From an uncultured Saprospiraceae bacterium (GTDB lineage Bacteria; Bacteroidota; Bacteroidia; Chitinophagales; Saprospiraceae): a stretch of DNA of 64,000 nucleotides. The stretch spans positions 1-64,000 of the forward strand of contig CALFDU010000013.1 in assembly GCA_937950315.1 (NCBI GenBank), read 5' to 3'. The stretch's first letter is position 1. Each line of letters opens with the position of its first letter. Shown one piece after another: positions 1 through 7,420 of this stretch. The position numbers and the translations under genes are program-made. The notes beneath the pieces are model-generated. The model was not told the DNA's origin and searched no databases. It saw only the letters and a program-made list of their open reading frames with translations.

Positions 1-82
1 ACCAATTCGACATCTAAAGCTTTGACAAAAACAACCTAAGGACTTTTCTTTGTTGCATTACAAATTTCAAAAACAGACTTCG

Positions 83-1057
83 ATGCAACACACTATCCAA
101 AGTAGGTTAAAAGATTTTGATGATCATTTAATTCTAAAAAATTTCAGTTCCCGGACTCGTAAGATGTATTTACGTACACTTAAATATTTTCTACGATACG
201 CGAATAAGAAATTTCCTAATCAAGTTTTGTCTCAAGACATAGCACGGCAATATATCATTCAAAGACACAAGTCAGGTAAATCATTCTCTACTATCAATTG
301 TGATTATTCTTCACTAAGGAAATATTTTCGTGAGGTACTTTTTTATGAATGGTCATTGAAGAAAATGCAAAGGCCGCGCAATGAATTTAGATTGCCACAA
401 ACCTTATCTCTTGAAGATATAACTTTGTTAATCAATTCTGCGGCTACTTACAAGCATCAAGTCTTCCTAGCTTTTGTCTACATTACCGGTTTGCGATTAA
501 GTGAGGCATCGAATGTTACTTTTGAAGATATCGATAGAAATCGCCTTCAAATCAGAGTGAGGAAGGGCAAAGGTGCAAAAGATAGATACATCAGAATACC
601 TGAAATATTGATTGATATTTTATCAGATTATTACAAGAAGTTACGTCCTCAAAAATATCTTTTTAACGGTTTTAAAAAGGGAGATCGATATTGTACAAGT
701 TCTTGTCAATGGACGATGAGACAAGCGCGCAAGAAAGCAAAACTAATTATGGAAATTGAATGGAACGAACCTCTTTTATATATTATGACGGAAATATTTA
801 TATTCAATGCTCGAACTGAATGGAGATTATTCGATAAAAGAAGCGAATATATAGGATGTTATGATGATGAAATAAATAGTGAACTTTCAAAATTAATTGG
901 AGAGCAAATAGTATCAATAAGAACACAAAATGATACATTAATTGATCCTCTCTTTCAATTTTCAAATGGTTGTGAGATTGAAATATTCTCAAGCTCTAAT
1001 ACCTTAGAAACTTGGACTATGAAATTTCTTGATGATAATGTATTTATTGTATCTTAA
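83..1057 (+). pseudogene. Tyrosine recombinase, C-terminally truncated and fused to an unrelated module
   Basis: Residues 1-222 (counted from the ATG at 83) match phage/integron-type tyrosine recombinases. There is a SAM-like N-terminal core-binding domain, then the start of the catalytic domain with the first catalytic Arg in GLRLSEAS and the Lys in KGKGAKDR. Similarity stops around QARKKAKL, just where the HxxR box and the nucleophilic Tyr should follow, so strand cleavage should be impossible. The reading frame continues without a stop into 102 residues beginning MEIEWN (ATG at 749), with an F-x-NG-x-E-x-EIF pattern unlike a recombinase. An upstream TTG at 50 is possible, but the ATG at 83 fits family length. 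Best read as a broken integrase whose 3' end was replaced by a foreign gene; the second part may be translated on its own. Confidence 0.75.
749..1057 (+). CDS. Small unknown protein fused in frame to the integrase remnant
   Basis: A possible independent start ATG lies at 749, giving 102 residues. I do not recognise the family with certainty. The alternating acidic/aromatic pattern and the C-terminal segment with FSNG, EIEIF and ETWTM resemble small bacterial proteins of the immunity/DUF6188 kind, but this is only an impression. It is followed by a hairpin-rich intergenic segment and then a toxin-antitoxin pair, consistent with cargo of a mobile cassette. No clear ribosome binding site precedes the ATG, so it may only be expressed as part of the fusion. 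Confidence 0.35.
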   Translation: MEIEWNEPLLYIMTEIFIFNARTEWRLFDKRSEYIGCYDDEINSELSKLIGEQIVSIRTQNDTLIDPLFQFSNGCEIEIFSSSNTLETWTMKFLDDNVFIVS

Positions 1058-1061
1058 TCAA

Positions 1062-1144
1062 ACAAACACACCGATGAGTTACCCTTTAAGGTTCAACTCG
1101 AATGTATTTCGAGTGAAATCGACATGACATTCCTTTTGTGTTGT
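1062..1144 (+). repeat. attC-like imperfect hairpin 1
   Basis: The outer arms ACAAACACA (1062-1070) and TGTGTTGT (1137-1144) pair with one extrahelical A. The core arms ACTCGAA (1096-1102) and TTCGAGT (1108-1114) pair perfectly around a 5-nt loop. Flanking TTC/GAA can extend the stem past a bulged A. The total of 83 nt, the AAC...GTT-like ends and the bulges fit the general layout of integron attC sites. The classical 7-nt consensus boxes are not clearly matched. Confidence 0.3.
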
Positions 1145-1187
1145 CTAGAATCATGAAAAAAGATTACCAACCTACTAATAAAGAATC

Positions 1188-1227
1188 TTGACATTCCGCA
1201 AAGAAATACTTATCTTAAACGTAAGTA
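1188..1227 (+). promoter_or_regulatory. higBA promoter with overlapping operator
   Basis: TTGACA (1188-1193) is separated by 17 nt from TATCTT (1211-1216). An inverted repeat TACTTA (1207-1212)/TAAGTA (1222-1227) overlaps the -10 region, 11 nt before the TTG start of the toxin gene. This is where an HigA-type antitoxin would be expected to bind for autoregulation. Confidence 0.5.
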
Positions 1228-1237
1228 AAAGAAAATT

Positions 1238-1522
1238 TTGATAAAATCCTTTAATTGTAGAGAAACAGAGCGAATTTGGAATGGAGCAAGCTCAAAAAAA
1301 TTTCCCGCTAAAATTCAAAATGTAGTTAGAAGAAAATTAAGGATGATTAATAACTCTATAAACATTCAAGATTTAAAAATTCCACCAGCAAATCGATTAG
1401 AAAAACTAAACGGCAACTCAAAAGGATATTATAGCATTAGGGTTAATGAAAAGTATCGAATTATTTTTCAATGGAATTCACCAAACGCAACTAAAGTAGA
1501 ATTAATAGATTATCATGAGTAA
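1238..1522 (+). CDS. higB: HigB-like RelE/ParE-family toxin
   Basis: A 94-residue RelE-superfamily toxin of the HigB branch, expected to cleave mRNA on the ribosome and to be neutralised by the adjacent antitoxin. Family landmarks are the N-terminal IKSF strand, the helix with RRKLRMIN, the basic P-x-NRLEKLNG segment, the GYYSIRVNEKYRIIF core strands and the C-terminal V-x-LIDYHE. The start is TTG at 1238; no ATG lies upstream in frame near an SD-like element. The gene overlaps the antitoxin start by 8 nt, the toxin-first order typical of higBA. It lies in an accessory segment beside a broken integrase. Confidence 0.9.
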   Translation: MIKSFNCRETERIWNGASSKKFPAKIQNVVRRKLRMINNSINIQDLKIPPANRLEKLNGNSKGYYSIRVNEKYRIIFQWNSPNATKVELIDYHE

Positions 1523-1802
1523 ATTAAGAAATATACATCCGGGCGAAATTTTACTAGAAGAATTTCTTAAACCTTTAGAAGTATCTGCATATCGTCTATC
1601 TAAAGAAGTTGGAATACCACAAAACAGGACTAGTCAAATTATAAATGGTAAAAGAAGAATCACCGCAGATACAGCACTTAGATTTTCAAAATTCTTTAAT
1701 ACATCTGCCAAATTCTGGCTTGGCCTTCAAAATGATTTTGATATTGAAGAAGAATTGAAGCAAATAAAAGATGAGCTAGTTAAAATTGAAAGTGTAAATT
1801 AG
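1515..1802 (+). CDS. higA: HigA-family antitoxin, XRE-type HTH
   Basis: A 95-residue antitoxin and probable autorepressor. It has the HigA signature near the N-terminus (HPGEILLEEFLKPL), an XRE helix-turn-helix covering roughly residues 22-60 (AYRLSKEVGIPQ, ...SQIINGKRRIT), and the motif FFNTSAKFWLGLQNDFD typical of HigA/VapI proteins. Translation is probably coupled to the toxin gene by the overlap. The inverted repeat over the -10 region at 1207-1227 is a plausible binding site. Confidence 0.92.
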   Translation: MSKLRNIHPGEILLEEFLKPLEVSAYRLSKEVGIPQNRTSQIINGKRRITADTALRFSKFFNTSAKFWLGLQNDFDIEEELKQIKDELVKIESVN

Positions 1803-1818
1803 GAAGAGAGACTCCATA

Positions 1819-1887
1819 CAACAAGGTGTGATCATGATCATATCTCAGCGCTCCGCTTGAGAGACGACAGATGCACCAGATCCGTTG
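1819..1887 (+). repeat. attC-like imperfect hairpin 2 after higBA
   Basis: CAAC (1819-1822) pairs with GTTG (1884-1887) and GGTG (1825-1828) with CACC (1874-1877). An apical stem is formed by TCTCA/TGAGA plus GCG/CGC (1843-1862) with a bulged T at 1857 and a CTC loop. The 69-nt length, AAC...GTT ends and extrahelical bases resemble an integron attC site lying directly after the cassette-like higBA pair. Confidence 0.35.
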
Positions 1888-2267
1888 CACACAATTCAAG
1901 ATTTTCCCTTGCCGGCCAAAATTCGCCTCCCATTTTAAATGATTTTTGCCCACGCTCTTTTGGGAAAGATTTTAAAACGCTCAAACTTATACAGAATTCA
2001 ATTTTGGAATGTTTACAAATTTATCTGCGAAATAAGAAGAGCAATATGCATGAATCGAGCGAATCAAAATTGGTTGAATTCAAATTGATTATAGATGGGT
2101 ATATATTCTTGTGAAATGATATAATATCTTTCTTTCATCACCAATGCGCATTTTATAACCGTTACAGTTTACTTGAAGTTAAACAAAAGTATTTTCCCAC
2201 TGCAATACGAATAGAATCCCTAAACACCAAAGTTTTAAAATTAATTGTCTGTCTTTTGATTGATAAT
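1888..2267. other. Gene-free stretch with a GC-richer block
   Basis: No convincing gene was found. The block at about 1900-1970 is richer in G and C than its surroundings and contains GCCGGCC. It looks like the non-coding tail of a repeated cassette-type element. An 85-codon frame from 1857 runs through it but starts inside the hairpin and has no recognisable protein features. The part nearest 2267 is AT-rich. Confidence 0.3.
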
Positions 2268-3938
2268 TTATTCTTTCATAATCGCCATAACTTTGGTGCC
2301 ATGTTCTGTTTTAATCGATAGAAAATAATGGCCTGAACTTAGGTGACCAATATTGATAATGTTTTCCTCAACAAGATTTTTGTCTGATGCCACTAAATTT
2401 CCAAGTGAATCAAATATATCTATAGCATCTATAGGTAGATCGGATTGCAGGAAAAGATGTTCGTTGGAAGGATTTGGATAAACGGTTATTTCGCTTAACT
2501 TATTTTCTACTGTCGAAGACAAAGTTCCTTCGGTAATGTAGAAATAATTAAGCAAATAAACGCCAAATCCAATATTGTCAATACTCCAATAAAATTGAAT
2601 GTTAGATATATCTTCTTGAATATCACTTATTTCATAAATAAAGTCTGTTGGCTCGCTATCCTCTGGCAGATTTATTGAAATAAATTCTATCCTTGTAATA
2701 AAATTTTCTGGATCTACAATCATTCCAAATGCACCAGTGGGACCACCAAATTGTCGCTCTAGATTAAAAACAATCTGACCATCTTCGTTATTTGATAAAT
2801 CAAGTACTGGGCTTACCAGGTATGTCGCAGTGGAGGCGTCTGTGGAATTGAAAAATGTAAATTGACCATCACTCCATAGTATAGCCGCTGGCAACGTTCC
2901 GAATGGAGTCCAACCATCTGGTTGTTCGGCCGAAAAATCTTCAAAGAAAAAGAAGTCAGGTAACTCCATTACAACAGATAATGATGCATCGCCTCCATCA
3001 ACTACAATCTCTCCAGCTTGATCCAAGAAGCCTGATTTACTAATAGTAAAAGTGTAATTCCCATCCATAAGATTTTGAAACCTCACCAGACCATCTGAAT
3101 CGGTAAACATTGTACCACTTCTTTGCAAATTGAATTTGGCGTCCTCAATAACATTTCCTTCAGTATCTTTTACATCAACACTTAAGTCATATTGTTCAAA
3201 GTCAAAATCAATTTTGAAATTTTCAGATTGTATTATTGTATTATCTGATTCATCTTGGATAAAAATTACAACTTTCAAATCACTCGCCGTTTCGATATTC
3301 GTATCGGATGCATCAAAGGTGTAGCTCAATTCTAAAACTTCACCAGATTTGAGTTCCATTAATTCATCACCAGACGGACCAGTCAAAAAAGCCATAGTTA
3401 CATCATGAAACAACTCCTCTCCATTAGTTCCAACATTGTCATATGTTAGTGCCTCTGTTATTAGTACATTCAATTTTAAACCCGCTTCATAATCCTGAAG
3501 CACGTTTATTTCAGCATTAATTTCTACTTGTTTTGAAGCACTTACTACAGATTCTTTAGGAATGATTTCAATAAAAGTCAAATCATTTAAAAAAGAATCG
3601 TAATCCGGTTGAATAATGTCAAATATGTCGGGAAATCTAAGTCCGTTTATGTACAAACTAGGTGCACCAGGGGCTGTATAAAATTCAAATTTTGTGTCAT
3701 TTTCTAATATATGATATGGGTCTCCATCTCCTGGAAAATCCATCTGATATCTTACCGAAGTATGTGTTTCACTATTTTGCTCAAGCAATGGATCCAATAT
3801 TGCGTTTGCTGGAGCACAAGGACCACAAGTAGAAGATGTGAATTCCTCGTAAAGCGGTTTTAATGGTACTTGTCCAAAAAGCGTACTAATAATAAAATAG
3901 AAGAAAAATGTCGCAATTGATGTCTTATGTAAGTTCAT
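2268..3938 (-). CDS. Omp28-like thioredoxin-fold secreted protein with T9SS tag
   Basis: A 556-residue exported protein. It has a signal peptide ending near FGQ, then a thioredoxin-like domain with a CGPC redox motif at residues 38-41. A carboxypeptidase-regulatory-like beta sandwich follows (about 249-325, DLSVDVKDTEG), then a choice-of-anchor J/cleaved-adhesin-like jelly roll (about 334-470, EDFSAEQPDGW). A T9SS type A sorting domain starts at VYPNPS (about 484). It should be carried across the outer membrane and anchored or released. The CGPC motif suggests thiol-disulfide chemistry, as in Omp28-related proteins; the substrate is unknown. It is divergent from the next gene. Confidence 0.85.
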   Translation of the reverse strand: MNLHKTSIATFFFYFIISTLFGQVPLKPLYEEFTSSTCGPCAPANAILDPLLEQNSETHTSVRYQMDFPGDGDPYHILENDTKFEFYTAPGAPSLYINGLRFPDIFDIIQPDYDSFLNDLTFIEIIPKESVVSASKQVEINAEINVLQDYEAGLKLNVLITEALTYDNVGTNGEELFHDVTMAFLTGPSGDELMELKSGEVLELSYTFDASDTNIETASDLKVVIFIQDESDNTIIQSENFKIDFDFEQYDLSVDVKDTEGNVIEDAKFNLQRSGTMFTDSDGLVRFQNLMDGNYTFTISKSGFLDQAGEIVVDGGDASLSVVMELPDFFFFEDFSAEQPDGWTPFGTLPAAILWSDGQFTFFNSTDASTATYLVSPVLDLSNNEDGQIVFNLERQFGGPTGAFGMIVDPENFITRIEFISINLPEDSEPTDFIYEISDIQEDISNIQFYWSIDNIGFGVYLLNYFYITEGTLSSTVENKLSEITVYPNPSNEHLFLQSDLPIDAIDIFDSLGNLVASDKNLVEENIINIGHLSSGHYFLSIKTEHGTKVMAIMKE

Positions 3939-4047
3939 ATTAATTTACTTTTTGAATTATTTACTCCTAATATAAACTACCAGAACAGCTAAATAAAACA
4001 TATTTAACGAACAAAATAGGATTTCAGAAATACATATATTTTGCTAT

Positions 4048-4069
4048 TTATTACTAAATTTAGTGATAA
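4048..4069 (+). promoter_or_regulatory. 22-nt near-perfect palindrome upstream of the 480-aa gene
   Basis: The dyad TTATTACTAAA/TTTAGTGATAA is centred between 4058 and 4059, with 10 of 11 pairs matching and one T-G. It ends 24 nt before the ATG at 4094, in the region between divergent genes. Position and symmetry fit a dimeric regulator site. Confidence 0.45.
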
Positions 4070-4093
4070 AGCACTATTTAAACAGGATTTTCG

Positions 4094-5536
4094 ATGGAGA
4101 ACTTCACTCATAAATTAATTTCAAATTTGACCCCAAATGAAAAAGTCAACTTCAAAAGATATAGTAGAATACATTCAACCAATCAAAACAAGAATTACAT
4201 AAAAGTCTACGAAAAACTAGTTTCAATGACCAGTTATGAAAGAAATGACCTTTTAGAACTATTCAAAGGAACTAGCATAAAGAGATATCTGAATTCCGAG
4301 CTTAGGTATTTGCAAGAACGTGTTCTTCTCAGCCTTGTCAGCTATGACATGAAGCGATCTAAAAGAAATCAAATCCAAAAAGATATACTTATAATCGATG
4401 CACTTGCTTCGCGTGGATATCAAAAAGAAGCTTCCAAGAAAATAAAGGCTGTAAAAAAACGAGCCTTAGCGCAAGAGGAATTTACATTCCTCCTTCATCT
4501 AATTGAACTTGAAGAGTCCGTCCTTTTTAAAGAAGGATCATTAGGTTACAAAGAAAAACTAGATGTACTAATTCTAAAGCGAAAAGAGATTAATGAGAAA
4601 ATTCAAAATCTAAACGAATATCATAGACTAAGACAAACGACAAGAGAGTTGCAATTCAGCAAGAATTTATTAGAAAAGAAAGGATTACTGAAATCACTCA
4701 ATGAGAATAAATTAATCAATGATAAAAAAAAATGCTTGAGTACAAGAGCAAAAGAACATTGGTTTTATATAAGAGTCTTGATTAGCTATATGAATTATGA
4801 TTTTATAAAAGGATTGCAAATATCTTCTGACTATATCAATTTTATGATGAAACATCAGCATTTATTTCTTCAAAGCAAAATTCTTCCCGCACTAAGCAAC
4901 TATATTTTTCATGCTGCTTTAACAGCAAAAGAAAATCACTTTCACAGAGGTGTTAAATTAATACAACAACTTTCAAAAAGTGGAAATTTTTCTTCTCATT
5001 ACATTAGCTATATATTAGATAGCCGTTGTCTTGAATTTGCATATTATTCACAGAATCAACAGATGGCTAATAAATGTTTAAAATCTATTATCAAACTTTT
5101 GAAAAAAAATATTAATAAGTACGAAGAGCCACAAATTCAATATATATACATGCTCGTCGTAAGAACCTATATTGACCTTGAAGACTATCAGAAAGCAATG
5201 AAAATGTGTAATCTGTGGCTACGAAGAGGGGTGTTAGAATACAGAAAAGTTCAGGCAAGACTTTTCTCTTTGCTAATAAATTATTCTTTAGGGCATTTCG
5301 AGCTAATTAGATCCGAAATTAGATTACTCAAACCACTAGTGAAAATTAATATCAGAGATAAAGAACTCGTGGATATATTTTATAAATTTTTTCAACTAAC
5401 TATAAAGTCATCAGCCGATAAAAATGCTCAGATTGAGATTCTCCAAAAATCACTCAATATGATCAATAGGAAAAATCCTGGGTATTTCATCTTCGTTGGT
5501 TTTAATTATTTTGAATGGAGTAAGAAATTAGATTAA
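4094..5536 (+). CDS. Cytoplasmic alpha-helical repeat protein, unknown function
   Basis: 480 residues with no signal peptide and no membrane segment. The sequence is rich in Lys, Leu, Ile and Tyr and is predicted almost entirely helical, with irregular TPR-like helix pairs in the second half (for example YMLVVRTYIDLEDYQKAMKM). It resembles a family of uncharacterised helical proteins often seen in several copies in Saprospiraceae-type genomes; no enzyme motif is visible. It stands alone, divergent from the secreted protein on its left, with a 22-nt palindrome close to its start. A role as a protein-protein scaffold is a guess from the fold only. Confidence 0.75.
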   Translation: MENFTHKLISNLTPNEKVNFKRYSRIHSTNQNKNYIKVYEKLVSMTSYERNDLLELFKGTSIKRYLNSELRYLQERVLLSLVSYDMKRSKRNQIQKDILIIDALASRGYQKEASKKIKAVKKRALAQEEFTFLLHLIELEESVLFKEGSLGYKEKLDVLILKRKEINEKIQNLNEYHRLRQTTRELQFSKNLLEKKGLLKSLNENKLINDKKKCLSTRAKEHWFYIRVLISYMNYDFIKGLQISSDYINFMMKHQHLFLQSKILPALSNYIFHAALTAKENHFHRGVKLIQQLSKSGNFSSHYISYILDSRCLEFAYYSQNQQMANKCLKSIIKLLKKNINKYEEPQIQYIYMLVVRTYIDLEDYQKAMKMCNLWLRRGVLEYRKVQARLFSLLINYSLGHFELIRSEIRLLKPLVKINIRDKELVDIFYKFFQLTIKSSADKNAQIEILQKSLNMINRKNPGYFIFVGFNYFEWSKKLD

Positions 5537-5666
5537 ACTTCACCACGATTACTAAGGAGCATTGGATTAATTTATTACCTTCATTTTGGTGTTAAAATAA
5601 TTTTTTACGACCACCTTAAGAATAGAAAATAGACATCTTGCTGCTGCTCATCCTTATTTAAAGAAA

Positions 5667-7100
5667 ATGAATTTTAAAAACTACAGTTTAATTGCCTTAC
5701 TATTTATCATTTCATGTAAGAATCCAGTTAACAAACAGAATTCATTAGAAAACACAAAGTCCAACAATCCACTTACCTATGAGCCATTTGAAATTAAATC
5801 ACAAATGTTGCGCTGTTGGAATTCCTATACAGATTATGCATGGGGTATGGATGTATTATTGCCATTGTCAAAATCTGGATTTAATTGGTATAATGAATCC
5901 TTAGGTATTTCTCCTATTGATGCATACAGTACTTTAACGGTTATGGGACTAGATGGCGAAGCTAAACGAGTTGAAAATTACGCCCTTAATATGGATTGGG
6001 ACAAAGATGTTTTTGTGCAAGTCTTTGAGGTAAATATTCGAATCCTAGGTGGGTTATTGGCAATTTATGACAATACTAAAAATCCTGAAATTCTCAATAA
6101 TGCAATAGACTTTGCAGACAGGATATTGCCAGCATTTGATTCTCCAACCGGAATTCCTTATCACTCTGTGAATCTTAAAACGGGTGCAACTAGCGGCAAT
6201 AATGGTGAGGGTAGTGGCAATGTTGTTAATACTGCTCAGGCAGCAACCTATTTATTTGAATTTGGAATCTTAAGCTATTATTCTAAGAATCCAAAGTATT
6301 ACCAAGTTGCAAAAAAAGCGACCTTAGCGATATTTGAAAGAAAATCAAAAATTGGTTTGCCTGGGGATTTTATCAATGTCGAATCGGGTGAATGGACCAA
6401 TGACTGGTCCTATCTTCAAGCTGGCATGGATTCATATTATGAATATTTATTTAAAAGCAATTTACTTTTTCCCGACTCTGAAATAAATGACATTTGGAAT
6501 TACAGTTTAGAAAAAATCAATCAATATTATTCTGATGAATATGAAGGAAAACAATTTTACGCATGCGTAAATATGCACAATGGTGAAATAGTAAAAAGAT
6601 CAATGTCTCTTTACGATGCCTTTTTTCCCGCTGTGCAAGCACTACATGGAGATTTGGCCAATGCAGAAAAAAATATGGCAACGTGGGATTGGCTGTGGGA
6701 TAAATATGGTTTGCTTCCGACGAGGTACCTTTATGAACAAGATAAAATTGAATATGCCAATTCAGAATTAAATCCAGAAATCATAGAATCAGCATACTAC
6801 CTACATCAAATCACTGGCAACAATAAATATTTAGAAATGATACAGAAGTATTGGGCAGACATGAAAGATTGCTGTATAAATGATACAGCTTTTCATGCGG
6901 TTTCTGATGTTCGTACCATGAAGGAAAAAGATTACCTTGCCACTTATTTCTATGCTGAAACATTAAAATATTTTTACTTAGCAGTAGTAGACGATCACAT
7001 ATTTAATTTTAATGACTACATCTTCAATACGGAAGCGCACCCATTCAGAAAAAGCAATTTTAATAACGAAAAGGCTAAAACATATTTAGGGATCAATTAA
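5667..7100 (+). CDS. Glycoside hydrolase family 47 lipoprotein (class I alpha-mannosidase type)
   Basis: 477 residues. The signal peptide ends in a lipobox (FIISC), so it should be membrane-anchored. GH47 (alpha/alpha)7-barrel signatures occur in order: VFEVNIRILGGLLAIY with the conserved Glu at 121, ILPAFDSPTGIPYHSVNL, LNPEIIESAYYLH, and ATYFYAETLKYFYL. The C-terminal NTEAHPF (Thr about 455) supplies the calcium ligand in the family. GH47 enzymes are inverting alpha-1,2-mannosidases of the eukaryotic ER/Golgi; bacterial members are scarce. Length matches the catalytic domain alone. The neighbours are not carbohydrate genes, so it may act by itself on mannose-containing glycans. Confidence 0.88.
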   Translation: MNFKNYSLIALLFIISCKNPVNKQNSLENTKSNNPLTYEPFEIKSQMLRCWNSYTDYAWGMDVLLPLSKSGFNWYNESLGISPIDAYSTLTVMGLDGEAKRVENYALNMDWDKDVFVQVFEVNIRILGGLLAIYDNTKNPEILNNAIDFADRILPAFDSPTGIPYHSVNLKTGATSGNNGEGSGNVVNTAQAATYLFEFGILSYYSKNPKYYQVAKKATLAIFERKSKIGLPGDFINVESGEWTNDWSYLQAGMDSYYEYLFKSNLLFPDSEINDIWNYSLEKINQYYSDEYEGKQFYACVNMHNGEIVKRSMSLYDAFFPAVQALHGDLANAEKNMATWDWLWDKYGLLPTRYLYEQDKIEYANSELNPEIIESAYYLHQITGNNKYLEMIQKYWADMKDCCINDTAFHAVSDVRTMKEKDYLATYFYAETLKYFYLAVVDDHIFNFNDYIFNTEAHPFRKSNFNNEKAKTYLGIN

Positions 7101-7190
7101 ACTCAACAATAGATGCTTGCAATATATCCTTCCCATTGTTGCTTCTATTAAACTTTCGTTTTTGGCATTAATAGGAGTAGGGGAAGCTGC

Positions 7191-7349
7191 CTAGAGACCG
7201 ATATTTTTATCAAAGAATTCTTGAATTCCTTTTGCTAGGCTACCTTCATGATCATCAGATTGCCTTCTATTGTTGCGCTTGATGAATGCTTGTTTCCCTT
7301 TATTGCGTTGTCTTTCTGATCTAACTATTACAACATAATCACATCCCAA
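7191..7349 (-). pseudogene. Possible gene remnant, 52 codons
   Basis: In the 320-nt gap between two genes, the minus strand holds an open stretch of 52 codons ending in TAG at 7191-7193 and preceded directly by a stop. The translation looks protein-like (CDYVVIVRSERQ near the start, GSLAKGIQEFFDKN near the end) with balanced composition, but there is no ATG or SD. I do not recognise the family. It is probably the C-terminal remnant of a deleted gene, or chance. Confidence 0.25.
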
Positions 7350-7420
7350 TCATTAGCTAGTAAGAAAAACACTAATTGAAATTCTTCAAGGGACTATTCT
7401 TTTTTGTGAAATCGGAATGA

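Noticed and set aside
1096-1114. Rho-independent terminator after the integrase fusion
   Set aside because: The stem is not followed by a T-run; it fits better as the core of the attC-like hairpin.
1857-2114. 85-codon plus-strand frame after higBA
   Set aside because: It starts with TTG inside the attC-like hairpin, has no ribosome binding site, and the translation shows no domain-like pattern.
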